DNA from: Rhodothermales bacterium | GTDB lineage: Bacteria; Bacteroidota; Rhodothermia; Rhodothermales; Bin80 | NCBI GenBank assembly: GCA_958296045.1 | Contig: CATQHT010000003.1 | Location: 1,189,246 to 1,253,245, forward strand | DNA length: 64,000 nucleotides | Reading direction: 5' to 3' | Part shown: positions 27,079-36,700 of the stretch, one piece after another | Layout of the letters: every line of letters starts with the position of its first letter | Position numbering within the stretch: position 1 is the first letter of the stretch | Notes under the pieces: generated by a model | Told to the model about the DNA's origin: nothing | Seen by the model: only the letters and a program-made list of their open reading frames with translations | The model's database searches: none | Program-made: the position numbers and the translations under genes

Positions 27079-27549
27079 ATGGCAAGAGCACTGACTATTG
27101 ACCTCATCCAAATGCCGTGGTCTCAGTCGCCGGCCACCTGGAAATACCACGAGCCTTCCGTCTGGCGCGCGCTGGTGGAGGCGACGCAGCACCCGAACGG
27201 AAGCGTTCATGTGCAGGCGCAGCCGAGCTCAAACGACACCCTGAGTGGCGAGCTGCACTTGTTGGGCGGAAGCTTTGAGGCCACAGTGAGCATAGCCCGC
27301 AGTGAGGCATCCCCGGCTGTCAGTGCTGATCACATCGCAGCATGGCAGGCAGCAGCCGAGCGCTACTTCACTGCTGCAGAGGCCAGCGTATACGAGGAAG
27401 ACACATCCGTGGTCACCCAGGTCCAAGGTCGCCTGCCAGAGAAGGAGAAAGGGCGCGTCGAGGACCTGCTTCGACTCTTGTGGGACCAGCAGCTTTTCGC
27501 GCTACGCATCTCCAGTGGCACGCTTGGCGAAGGTGACGTGGCTTTGTAA
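27079..27549 (+). CDS. Hypothetical cytoplasmic protein
   Basis: A 156-residue protein not recognised as any family. It opens MARALTIDLIQMPWSQ and contains tryptophan-rich stretches (SPATWKYHEPSVWRALVEA). The C-terminal half looks helical and acidic (VTQVQGRLPEKEKGRVEDLLRLLWDQQ). There is no signal peptide or membrane segment. It lies 13 bp behind the VOC gene and about 100 bp before lexA, so it is probably in the VOC operon. The codon usage and length look like a genuine gene. Confidence 0.6.
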   Translation: MARALTIDLIQMPWSQSPATWKYHEPSVWRALVEATQHPNGSVHVQAQPSSNDTLSGELHLLGGSFEATVSIARSEASPAVSADHIAAWQAAAERYFTAAEASVYEEDTSVVTQVQGRLPEKEKGRVEDLLRLLWDQQLFALRISSGTLGEGDVAL

Positions 27550-27598
27550 GCGGGAACCGGGAGTAGAATGGGGTGTTACATATATGCCTTAATGTGTC

Positions 27599-27624
27599 TG
27601 CCTGCTGTACATATGCGACAGGCA
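27599..27624. promoter_or_regulatory. Palindromic candidate operator in front of lexA
   Basis: Arms TGCCTG and CAGGCA flank a partly symmetric core (TACATATG). The inner part reads CTGT-N9-ACAG, one base longer than the E. coli SOS box. It ends 25 bp before the lexA ATG, a suitable place for LexA autorepression. The actual SOS box of this lineage is not known to me, so the assignment is tentative. Confidence 0.4.
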
Positions 27625-27649
27625 CCTAATCAGAAAGCCAGCTATTATC

Positions 27650-28333
27650 ATGACTAGATACCGGAGGCACCTGCCGAGACGACAGCAGGAATTTGCCGAT
27701 TACGTCCGCACGTACATGGAGGAGAATAACGGTAAGTGGCCGACCTATCGTGAAATCCAGGATGCCCACGGGTGGAAATCCCCCAACAGCGTCTCCCAAA
27801 AGATCCGGGCGCTCATCAAGAAAGGCGTCCTAGTAAAAGACAGGGTGGGCTATCGTTTCACGGACGACAAGCCACAGGAGCCGGGTATACCTATCAAGGG
27901 TGTCATCGAGGCAGGCCAGCTTCAGGAGGCCGTCGAAGCCGACCTCGGCACGGTGACGCTCGACATGGTATTTCCCGAGCTCCACCGCATGTTTGCGCTG
28001 CGCGTCTCGGGACAGTCCATGGCTGGTGTGGACATCAACAGCGGCGATTACGTGTTACTGGTCGATGAGGACATCCCCGATGGTGGCATCGGTGCCGTAC
28101 TATACAATGGCGAAACCTCGCTGAAACGTATATATATGGACGACAACGGTCTGCGCTTGGAGCCGGCCAACCCGGAGTACGACAACATCATTATTGAGCC
28201 GGACATTTTTGAGGAGGTGACCGTGCTAGGGCGCTATATCGGGCACATCAACAAGGCTGGCGTGCACAAAGCCTCTCCTCCGCGCACGCGGCAAAGCAAC
28301 AGGCCTAGGCTCTATCGTTTTCGCCCGCGTTAA
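27650..28333 (+). CDS. lexA: LexA repressor
   Basis: A 227-residue SOS repressor and self-cleaving protease. The N-terminal winged helix (1-72) contains QQEFADYVRTYMEENNGKWPTYREI and SPNSVSQKIRALIKKG. The cleavage site is the Ala-Gly pair at 88-89 (IEAGQL). The catalytic dyad is Ser123 in SGQSMAG and Lys159 in ETSLKRIY. RecA-stimulated self-cleavage would derepress repair genes. The C-terminal 20 residues are a basic extension (RTRQSNRPRLYRFRPR) beyond the usual end. It has its own leader, with the palindrome at 27599-27624 as a candidate operator. Confidence 0.95.
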   Translation: MTRYRRHLPRRQQEFADYVRTYMEENNGKWPTYREIQDAHGWKSPNSVSQKIRALIKKGVLVKDRVGYRFTDDKPQEPGIPIKGVIEAGQLQEAVEADLGTVTLDMVFPELHRMFALRVSGQSMAGVDINSGDYVLLVDEDIPDGGIGAVLYNGETSLKRIYMDDNGLRLEPANPEYDNIIIEPDIFEEVTVLGRYIGHINKAGVHKASPPRTRQSNRPRLYRFRPR

Positions 28334-28345
28334 TGCGATCAAGCA

Positions 28346-28783
28346 TCAGTCGTCTAAGCGCTGCTCATAGGGCACCGGACGGTGGTGCTCGGCGACGCGC
28401 TTGAGCTGGCGGAGGTACATGGCCCAGCAATAGCTTGACACTCTGCAGTGCGCGTTTCTAGACGGCCATCCGGTATGCGCGAACCGGACGGTGGTATACC
28501 CTTCGTGATCCCCAATGAAGAGCGCTATGCGCAGGCATGTACCCAACCAGTCTGGATCTGCATCCTTAAAGACCCATTCCACAAGCCGGGGCGTTTCGCA
28601 CGCGACGACTTCGCCCTGCCAGCGGTAGCCCGGCCCGAAGTCGAAGGTATACCGCTGCCCTGCGGCTGGCAATCCTGCACAATCGAGCGTCCACCAGGCA
28701 TTCAAACCCGCTGGCGTGGACACCAGCTCAAACACATGTTCGCGTCGAGCTCGAATAGTCAGGTCGTAAAAGAGATCCGCCAT
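28346..28783 (-). CDS. AHSA1/SRPBCC-type START-like protein
   Basis: A 145-residue single-domain protein. It carries the pattern IRARREHVFELVSTPAGLNAWWTLDC, then GEVVACETPRLVEWVFKDAD, TTVRFAHTGWPS and WAMYLRQLKRVAEH at the end. This is the usual order in AHSA1-like (activator of Hsp90 homologue) domains of the SRPBCC fold. It is predicted cytoplasmic. It is convergent with lexA (13 bp apart) and has no visible partner. The ligand is unknown. Confidence 0.83.
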   Translation of the reverse strand: MADLFYDLTIRARREHVFELVSTPAGLNAWWTLDCAGLPAAGQRYTFDFGPGYRWQGEVVACETPRLVEWVFKDADPDWLGTCLRIALFIGDHEGYTTVRFAHTGWPSRNAHCRVSSYCWAMYLRQLKRVAEHHRPVPYEQRLDD

Positions 28784-28866
28784 ACTTCAGACGACAGCAA
28801 CCCAGCCACAGCCTTGGCCTTAGCCAACGCAAATGCCAGCCTGGCTCGTGCTACGCAGGCGTACCT

Positions 28867-29841
28867 GTGCTGTTGCATGTGACCAACGGTGACAGTGCGG
28901 CCACGCTGCTTCGGGCGGGCGGCTGCCAGGGCAGGATCCTGCCTTGGCGGGATGTGCTGCATGAAGGGCCGGTGCCAGCGCTTGATCTGGCTGAGCTGAG
29001 CCGGGTGCGCGCGGCATTTCTGGCGGGTCGCGACTGGGGTGAACTTACCGAGCTTCAGGCCTCGTTCGAGTCGCGGGACCGCGTATTGAATGGCTGTGCC
29101 GAGTTTGCCGAAGTGGTGCTATGGTTCGAGCATGATCTTTACGATCAGCTGCAACTGGCCCAGATCCTGTCCGTGCTGGCCCGCCACCCTCGGTGCCGAA
29201 CCCGCGTCTCGCTCATCTGTATCGATCGGCATCCAAGTGTGGCCCGCTTCCGGGGTCTGGGGGACCTCTTGGCGGAGCATATAGCACCGTTGCGCGAGGC
29301 CAGGACTGCCGTGGACACGTCTATGTTCGCGAGCGCATCGCGCGTGTGGCAAGCGTTTACGGGATCCAACCCAGCAGTTGTGCAGAGCGCTGGATCTCTT
29401 TCGGCCGCGGCGCTGCCATTTATGCCGGCTGCGATACAGCGGTTTTTGCAGGAGCTGCCATCCACATTTAATGGTCTCGGGCGCAGCCAGCACCATGCGC
29501 TTTGGGCTATCGCGTGCGGGTGTTCTGATCCCGTGGCCCTGCTTCGCGCCCACTGGGAACAGGAAGAGGCGCCTTTCATGGGGGATTGGTCGTTCTGGCA
29601 TCTGCTTCGGGTGATGGCCAAACCACCAATTCCCTTAGTTGCTGTTGCAAACCAAAGAGGCTGGCACGACCTTAAGGGAGCTACGCTTGCGTTGACCGAT
29701 GCGGGCAGTGAGGTGCTGGCAGGCCGCCAAGATGCGGTCTGCTTGCGCGGCATGGACCGCTGGTACGGCGGTACCCGCTTGGCAGGACGCCATGTGCCTT
29801 GGAGGTGGGATACGGCCCAGGAACACGTAGTGAGCTGCTGA
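28867..29841 (+). CDS. DUF1835 domain-containing protein
   Basis: A 324-residue protein that begins LLHVTNGDSAATLLRAGG and continues with ILPWRDVLHEGPVP, the diagnostic start of DUF1835. WFEHDLYDQLQLAQIL and LPFMPAAIQRFLQELPST follow; LGRSQHHALWAI resembles the DUF3658 region usually found behind it. The role is not known for the family. It starts at a GTG at 28867 with no strong ribosome site. It is divergent from the AHSA1-like gene, and the two may share a control region of about 80 bp. Confidence 0.8.
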   Translation: MLLHVTNGDSAATLLRAGGCQGRILPWRDVLHEGPVPALDLAELSRVRAAFLAGRDWGELTELQASFESRDRVLNGCAEFAEVVLWFEHDLYDQLQLAQILSVLARHPRCRTRVSLICIDRHPSVARFRGLGDLLAEHIAPLREARTAVDTSMFASASRVWQAFTGSNPAVVQSAGSLSAAALPFMPAAIQRFLQELPSTFNGLGRSQHHALWAIACGCSDPVALLRAHWEQEEAPFMGDWSFWHLLRVMAKPPIPLVAVANQRGWHDLKGATLALTDAGSEVLAGRQDAVCLRGMDRWYGGTRLAGRHVPWRWDTAQEHVVSC

Positions 29842-29943
29842 CCTGCGGCAACCTATAGGGTGCTCAGTTGTACCACCTTTGGACTGGCTTCGCGGAAATT
29901 ATCGCGTCCTCGCCTACCGTCGACTCTTCCATACTCAAGGCTT

Positions 29944-30417
29944 ATGAGTCCCACGCTGCGCACTGTACTCGCACCCCTTGCGGGCTATCTCACGATGGGC
30001 CTAGCGGTGTTTTTGCTCTTTACCGGCTCCTATTTGTTGCTCGGGGCGGAAGGATCATTCAAACCCGGTTCGTGGGAGCCCTCGAATACGTGGCTGGCAA
30101 TTGGCGTTGTTGTAGGACTTAGCGCCGCCTTTCTGGGAGGCACAGTGGCACAACTCATTGACCGGACCGGAAGGGGTTCCTGGATCCTGATAGGGTTTGT
30201 CGCAGTGCTGGGCCTGATCACGGCGATATTTGCCTACATCAATTTTCCAGAGGCTATTGAGCCTCGCACGATTGCTGTTCCCAGCAGCATTGACGCTATG
30301 AATGGTGCGATTTCGCCCCTCTGGATGGAGTTTCTCAACCCGATTCTCGGGTGCGCGGGCATCTATGCAGCGAAGCTTACGATGTGCAAGCAATGCTGCA
30401 ATGTGAAAGACGGCTGA
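29944..30417 (+). CDS. Membrane protein, paralogue of the following gene
   Basis: A 157-residue protein from ATG 29944 with four hydrophobic segments: LAPLAGYLTMGLAVFLLFTGSYLLL, WLAIGVVVGLSAAFLGGTVA, WILIGFVAVLGLITAIFAYI and LNPILGCAGIYAAKL. It shares with the gene at 30493 the arrangement SWEP/ASx..W, GG(T/S)(V/L)xQLxD(R/K)xGRG, and PLWxE near the end, so the two are tandem duplicates that have diverged strongly. The Cys-rich end (CKQCCNVKDG) is found only here. No family is recognised. Confidence 0.7.
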   Translation: MSPTLRTVLAPLAGYLTMGLAVFLLFTGSYLLLGAEGSFKPGSWEPSNTWLAIGVVVGLSAAFLGGTVAQLIDRTGRGSWILIGFVAVLGLITAIFAYINFPEAIEPRTIAVPSSIDAMNGAISPLWMEFLNPILGCAGIYAAKLTMCKQCCNVKDG

Positions 30418-30492
30418 TTCGCCGCGCCTGAAATCCCCTGACGCTGCGGTCCCATTGGGCCTGGCACCCTTCTTTGCTGGAATCACGTACGG

Positions 30493-31011
30493 ATGTATCT
30501 CATCTTGCAGCTGATTCTCTGGCCTCTTCGCTTTGCCGCGAAGAACTTCCGGGCGCTGTTCGCCGCGCTGCTGGGCTATAGCATCATCGGCATCGCACAT
30601 GTTGCGACAATGTCGGTAGCCACTCGCGCCCTTGGCGCCGAACGGCTGCTCCATGCCGAGTCGTGGGAGGCGTCGGCTGGCTGGATCACTGCAACGCTCA
30701 TCGCAACGACTGCCGGTGCATTCGGGGGCGGCAGCCTAAGCCAGCTTGTGGACAAACGCGGCCGCGGCATTCGATTCCTAACCGCTTACCTGGTGGTTTA
30801 CTGTATGGTAGCACTGCTTTCGTCCAGCGGACCTGAGCCCACGCTTCTTCGACAGGAAACGCCCACGCTGCTGGAGCTGGTGGGCTCAACCGTGGTACGC
30901 CCCCTGTGGGTGGAGGTCTGTCAGACGCTGGGCGCCGCAGCAGCGGTGCTCTTCGCAGGAAGGATGGTCAGACGCCGACAGGAATGGACCGCGACCGGGG
31001 GTGAATCCTAG
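30493..31011 (+). CDS. Membrane protein, paralogue of the preceding gene
   Basis: A 172-residue protein with four membrane segments: FRALFAALLGYSIIGIAHVATM, WITATLIATTAGAFGGG, FLTAYLVVYCMVALLS and VCQTLGAAAAVLFAGRM. Shared with its upstream neighbour are ESWEASAGW, GGGSLSQLVDKRGRG and RPLWVEV. It ends in a basic, soluble tail. Adjacent tandem copies suggest a hetero-oligomer or recent divergence of function; the function itself is unknown. Confidence 0.7.
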   Translation: MYLILQLILWPLRFAAKNFRALFAALLGYSIIGIAHVATMSVATRALGAERLLHAESWEASAGWITATLIATTAGAFGGGSLSQLVDKRGRGIRFLTAYLVVYCMVALLSSSGPEPTLLRQETPTLLELVGSTVVRPLWVEVCQTLGAAAAVLFAGRMVRRRQEWTATGGES

Positions 31012-31030
31012 GCAGACCCTGAGGCTGGGG

Positions 31031-31855
31031 TCAGCAATCAGGCGACGTTGAGAAATCCTGGTACGTGATAAGCGCCAGGGGGGCACCGAACGGATCCAGG
31101 ATGTGGGCCATGCGCCCTACTTCGGGCACATCAAATGGCCCTGCATTGACCGTTGCCCCAAGCGACGCAGCCGCGGCAGCACGCTGATCCACATCATCGA
31201 CCGTCACATAGCCGTGCCAGTGTGGCGGCACACCCGCTGGGAGTGACTCCATGATGCCTCCGATACCTACGTCGCCAACCATGATCCGGCGATAAAGGCC
31301 AAATGGCGTCTCAGTAGGAGACATCTCCCATCCGAACAACCGGCTGTAGAAGTCGGCAGCGGCAGCACCGTCGGTGGTGCTAAGCTCAAACCAGCTGAAC
31401 AGCCCGTGCTGGGTGAAGGCTGAAGCGAAGTCGGTCACCCCGCTGGACTCCTTGTCGGGAGCGGCATACTCTAAAGCATAAAGCACCGCGCCCTGCGGAT
31501 CCATGATACCGCAGAACGGACCCATCGGCGTGTCAGTCACCGGCACCACCAGACGCGGACCGAGCTCGGCTACCAGGGCCCGCACATCATGCACGGTGAC
31601 ATAGAATCCCCAGCACTGCGGAATGTCGTCGTGGGGACGCTTCATCAGGCCCGCCGCATTGGTGCCATCCATGGTGGCCACATGGTAGGTACCCCCGCCT
31701 TCCATCTCCATAGGCATGGAATAGTGCTGCCAGCCAAGCAGCTTGGCGTAGAAATCGAGTGAAGGCGCTGGATCGGCAGCGAGATATTCGCTCCAGCTTA
31801 TCGCACCGTGCGTCAGGAAAGGGTTCATCGTAGGAAAAGCGGGGTTGGTAGTCAT
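31031..31855 (-). CDS. Two-domain VOC family protein
   Basis: A 274-residue protein with two VOC modules in tandem. The first (about 15-130) has GAISWSEYLAADPAPSLDFYAKLLGW and ends GIMDPQGAVLYALEY. The second (about 145-265) has LFSWFELSTTDGAAAADFYSRLFGWEM and ends HILDPFGAPLALITY. This architecture is that of CFP30B/27-kDa-antigen-like proteins, usually annotated as glyoxalase-like. The enzymatic activity is not established for the group. It is convergent with the membrane-protein pair. Confidence 0.85.
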   Translation of the reverse strand: MTTNPAFPTMNPFLTHGAISWSEYLAADPAPSLDFYAKLLGWQHYSMPMEMEGGGTYHVATMDGTNAAGLMKRPHDDIPQCWGFYVTVHDVRALVAELGPRLVVPVTDTPMGPFCGIMDPQGAVLYALEYAAPDKESSGVTDFASAFTQHGLFSWFELSTTDGAAAADFYSRLFGWEMSPTETPFGLYRRIMVGDVGIGGIMESLPAGVPPHWHGYVTVDDVDQRAAAAASLGATVNAGPFDVPEVGRMAHILDPFGAPLALITYQDFSTSPDC

Positions 31856-32355
31856 TGTCGCGCAAGTTACGGTTCTGTGATGCAGCTAAGGCCAGCACTG
31901 CTCTCTTACGGTACCAGGTACCTAGCGTGTTTCAGGTTTGTCGAGGTTGCGAGGCCGCCCGCCCCACAGAGGAGCGTGCCAGCGTTCCGAAGGGTGTCGG
32001 AGGCGGCTTTGAAGTCTCTCTCAATAGTACGGCTGCCACGTCCACACATATGCCCTGCCTGGGGGATCAAATCTGCTGCCTTCGGTACAGCTCTCGTTGG
32101 CTGTTACGGAACCATGTTGGAGTTGACTCCCTTGAATCGAACAATGATGCGCAACGCCAAGCAGGTTCTGAAAGACAGCGGATGGTGTATAACTGTGCGT
32201 CTGAAGCCGGCACCATCGTTCCGTGGCGAGCGACTGGACGGAATTTGCGCCTCCTCGTGTGCGCGAAGGGATCCGCTATCATCCAGCGTTCCTCGATGCG
32301 CAGCCACGCCATACGGTAGCCATAGTAACCAAGCAGCTACATACAAACCCCAGCG
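31856..32355. other. Intergenic region without convincing gene
   Basis: About 500 bp between two leftward genes. Several overlapping ORFs exist on both strands, but none shows a conserved motif or a good start. It may contain decayed sequence; nothing specific was recognised. Confidence 0.35.
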
Positions 32356-33483
32356 TTACTCGACTACCCTGAACGCAACTATTATGGGACCGCTATCCTC
32401 TTCCCTCAAAACTCCGACTGCCTTACCTGCGCGAATTGCTTCCAACGTTAACCCGACCGGCAGGTTAATTACGGCCACATCCTTCCCGTCCGCGCCGATG
32501 ATGATGCACTCGGCGGTGGTTGCACCGCGAGCGGCACTGGCCTGCACCCAAATGCGGTCCTTTTCATCTACCACGAAGTTTTCGAATACCGGGCGGGTCC
32601 GAGGTATGCCAGACTTACGTAGTGCTTCACGCTTCTCTCGACTCCACCCCTCCATGGCAGTATCCAATTCTCGTTTGGTTACGGGTAGCGGCTCGTACTG
32701 ACGACTATAAGTTGTGTCCCTATCGCCATTTAGGAATCGAGCCTCGATACTAAAGGCATCGGACCTCCCGGCGTACAATTTCCCTGAGGGACTCACAGTG
32801 ACCACGTTCTTTTGGCCGAAGGGCTTAGGCGACACACTTATGCGACCCCCTGCAAGCACAACGACTCGTTCGGCGGCAGGAAGTGTCACCAGCGGATCAC
32901 CGCCAGCTTGACCATCCTTGTCTACCAGCCTGGCATTCACGTATCGCGTCTCGTCATTGCTGCACTCGTCACAAAACCCGTACGGTGTAACGTATAGAAA
33001 GACGATGCCCTCTGTGCCCACACCGACCAGCGCTATCGGATGCCGTTCATCGTACGCTGCTACACGAATAATATCTCTGAATTCGAACTTCCCGCTTGCA
33101 CGTTGCTCAAACACCGACAGTCGGTCCAGATCCCAGTCCCAGACATAGACTCTATCATCTGGACCCACGACTACGTTGCGAATCGTAGCAAATTCTCCGG
33201 GCCCTTCCCCTCGACCACCTAGAGTTGAAATCAGCTTACCGGTTTCAGAAAACACCTGTACGACAGGGCTCTGAGGGTCTGTCACATAGATCCGCCCTGC
33301 TGCGTCGAGAGCAATGTCGGCGATGTGACCAAAAAACACATCACCATCGTCTTCGCCGAGGCGGAAGACTTCCTCCAGCGCAATGGAAACAGGCTGAGCC
33401 GTAGCATCAATGTGTAGTGCTGCAAACAAGCCCGGCACAATGAGGGCGCTGACGCCCACTATGTAGCGGGCGAAAGAGCGCAC
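32356..33483 (-). CDS. Secreted 6-bladed beta-propeller protein
   Basis: A protein of 375 residues from GTG 33483. There, MRSFARYIVGVSALIVPGLFAALHIDATAQ reads as a proper signal peptide. An ATG at 33600 would add 39 residues in front of it. Propeller blades are seen as ADIALDAAGRIYVTDPQSPVVQVFSETGKLISTLGGRGEGPGEFATIRNVVVGPDDRVYVWD, the NHL-like pattern of the 6-bladed propeller family common in Bacteroidota. Later blades are VVTVSPSGKLYAG and FVVDEKDRIWVQAS. A Cys pair (CDECSND) occurs in a loop. It is predicted periplasmic. Its function is unknown. Confidence 0.78.
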   Translation of the reverse strand: MRSFARYIVGVSALIVPGLFAALHIDATAQPVSIALEEVFRLGEDDGDVFFGHIADIALDAAGRIYVTDPQSPVVQVFSETGKLISTLGGRGEGPGEFATIRNVVVGPDDRVYVWDWDLDRLSVFEQRASGKFEFRDIIRVAAYDERHPIALVGVGTEGIVFLYVTPYGFCDECSNDETRYVNARLVDKDGQAGGDPLVTLPAAERVVVLAGGRISVSPKPFGQKNVVTVSPSGKLYAGRSDAFSIEARFLNGDRDTTYSRQYEPLPVTKRELDTAMEGWSREKREALRKSGIPRTRPVFENFVVDEKDRIWVQASAARGATTAECIIIGADGKDVAVINLPVGLTLEAIRAGKAVGVLREEDSGPIIVAFRVVE

Positions 33484-33780
33484 ATCAACTGCGCGCCAGC
33501 GATTCCAGGTACGCGGGGTCACGCCTAGCGCCTTCGGCACCCCGTCCACACGACATTGTATGTCGTTGTTATCAGTAGAATAGCGATCAATCTGTGGCAT
33601 AGATCATGTTGGTTTGTGCCAGGCTTGCGGTCTGCGTATCCGTCTGCACGGCTGCACTGCGGCACCTTCACTCGCATCCTCTTCGGCGCAACCGCAGTAA
33701 GGCTACCGCCCATCAATATCCCTCCGCACCCTCGTTTAGGACGCTTCCAGAGTTTCGGTTTCATTCCACGTACGAAGAAA

Positions 33781-36700
33781 TCATTCTTCGCGCACGCGCA
33801 TCGCTTTCTTCGCTTCAGCGACGACTTCACTCACGGTTAAGCCCGTGAACCCGGCGGCCCGCAAACCTCTAATAAAATCCGGGTCGACTTTATACTTGGC
33901 CAGAGCGAGCAAGCCATCTATGGTCACATCCAAGAGGCCGAGGTCCCGCATTGCTCGGATGTATTCCGGCGTAACATCATGCTTGACCAGTTTAATAAGG
34001 TTACTCGCGGTCAAGTCAACGAAGCCTATGGCCTGGATATCTCGGATGTATTCCAAATCAATGTCAGCCAAGACGAGAAGCTCGTGCGCACTCATATCCC
34101 CCAAACCAGCCGCCTGAAAGGCGCGGATCCACTCTGGATCAACGTCATTGTGAGCCAAAACGAGAAGCTGGTGGGCGCTCATATCCCCCAAACCAGCCGC
34201 CTGAAAGGCGCGAAACTGCTCTGGATCAACGTCATTCTGGGCCAAAACGAGAAGCTCGTGGGCACTCATATCCCCCAAACCAGCCGCCTGAAAGGCGCGA
34301 ACCTGCTCTGGGTCAACGCCATTCTGGGCCAAAACGAGAAGCTCGTGGGCGCTCATATCCCCCAAACCAGCCACCTGAAAGGCGCGAACCTGCTCTGGGT
34401 CAACGTCATTCTGAGCCAAAACGAGAAGCTCGTGGGCGCTCATATCCCCCAAACCAGCCGCCTGAAAGGCGCGAACCTGCTCTGGATCAACGCCATTCTG
34501 AGCCAAAACGAGAAGCTCGTGGGCGCTCATATCCCCCAAACCAGCCGCCTGAAAGGCGCGAACCTGCTCTGGATCAACGCCATTCTGGGCCAAAACGAGA
34601 AGCTCGTGGGCGCTCATATCCCCCACACCAGCCACCTGAAAGGCGCGAACCTGCTCTGGATCAACGCCATTCTGGGCCAAAACAAGAAGCTCGTGGGCAC
34701 TCATATCCCCCAAACCAGCCGCCTGAAAGGCGCGAATCTGCTCTGGATCAACGTCATTCTGGGCCAAAACGAGAAGCTCGTGGGCGCTCATATCCCCCAA
34801 ACCAGCCGCCTGAAAGGCGCGAATCTGCTCTGGATCAACGTCATTCTGGGCCAAAACGAGAAGCTCGTGGGCACTCATATCCCCCAAACCAGCCGCCTGA
34901 AAGGCTCGGATCCACTCTGGATCAACGTCATTGTGAGCCAAAACGAGAAGCTCATGGGCACTCATATCCCCCAAACCAGCCGCCTGAAAGGCGCGAACCT
35001 GCTCCGGATCAACGCCATTCTGGGCCAAAACAAGAAGCTCGTGGGCACTCATATCCCCCAAACCAGCCGCCTGAAAGGCGCGAACCTGCTCCGGATCAAC
35101 GCCATTCTGGGCCAAAACAAGAAGCTCGTGGGCACTCATATCCCCCAAACCAGCCGCCTGAAAGGCGCGAACCTGCTCCGGATCAACGCCATTCTGGGCC
35201 AAAACAAGAAACTCGTGGGCACTCATATCCCCCAAACCAGCCGCCTGAAAGGCGCGAACCTGCTCCGGATCAACGCCATTCTGGGCCAAAACAAGAAACT
35301 CGTGGGCGCTCATATCTCCCAAACCAGCCGCCTGAAAGGCACGAACCTGCTCTGGATCAACGTCATTCTGGGCCAAAACAAGAAGCTCGTGGGCACTCAT
35401 ATCCCCCAAACCAGCCGCCTGAAAGGCGCGAACCTGCTCTGGATCAACGTCATTCTGGGCCAAAACAAGAAACTCGTGGGCGCTCATATCTCCCAAACCA
35501 GCCGCCTGAAAGGCACGAACCTGCGCTGGATCAACGTCATTCTGGGCCAACACGAGAAACTCGTGGGCGCTCATGTCCCCTAAACCAGCCGCCTCAAAGG
35601 CGCGAACCTGCGCTGGATCAACGTCATTCTGGGCCAACACGAGAAACTCGTGGGCGCTCATGTCCCCTAAACCAGCCGCCTGAAAGGCGCGAACCTGCGC
35701 TGGATCAACGTCATTCTGGGCCAACACGAGAAACTCGTGGGCGCTCATGTCCCCTAAACCAGCCGCCTGAAAGGCGCGAACCTGCGCTGGATCAACGTCA
35801 TTCTGGGCCAAAACAAGAAGCTCGTGGGCGCTCATATCTCCCAAACCAGCCGCCTGAAAGGCGCGAACCTGCGCTGGATCAACGTCATTCTGGGCCAACA
35901 CGAGAAACTCGTGGGCGCTCATGTCCCCTAAACCAGCCGCCTGAAAGGCGCGAACCTGCGCTGGATCAACGTCATTCTGGGCCAAAACAAGAAGCTCCTG
36001 GGCGCTCATATCTCCCAAACCAGCCGCCTGAAAGGCACGAACCTGCTCTGGATCAACGTCATTCTGGGCCAAAACAAGAAGCTCCTGGGCGCTCATATCT
36101 CCCAAACCAGCCGCCTGAAAGGCGCGAACCTGCTCTGGATCAACGTCATTCTGGGCCAACACGAGAAACTCGTGGGCGCTCATGTCCCCTAAACCAGCCG
36201 CCTGAAAGGCGCGAACCTGCTCTGGATCAACGTCATTCTGGGCCAAAACAAGAAGCTCGTGGGCGCTCATATCTCCCAAACCAGCCGCCTGAAAGGCACG
36301 AACCTGCTCTGGATCAACGTCATTGTGAGCCAACACGAGAAACTCGTGGGCGCTCATGTCCCCTAAACCAGCCGCCTGAAAGGCGCGAACCTGCTCTGGA
36401 TCAACGTCATTCTGGGCCAAAACAAGAAGCTCGTGAGCGCTTAGATCCCCCAAACCAGCCGCCTGCATTGTGCGAGCATACTCTGGGCCGACCCCATTCT
36501 GAACCAGAAGTACAAGGTCATCTACGGTCAAGCCTACAAGGCCGAAGCCCTGCATGGTCCGGATATATTCTGGGTTGATATTATGCTCGGCCAAAGTGAT
36601 GAACTCACTCACATCCAAATTGGTAAAGCCCAGGCTTTCGATCGCATAGATAAAAGTGCTATCAATGCCGTACCTGTTGCGCAGCATCCTGCGTTGCGCA

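Noticed and set aside
31808-32701. 297-codon ORF on the plus strand between the VOC and propeller genes
   Set aside because: Overlaps both neighbouring genes antisense and shows no recognisable domain or secretion signal.
33979-35583. 534-codon open frame on the plus strand, opposite the M56 repeat array
   Set aside because: The 87-bp unit simply has no stop in this antisense frame, so tandem copies stay open. The sense frame has the M56 domain, a promoter and a partner gene.
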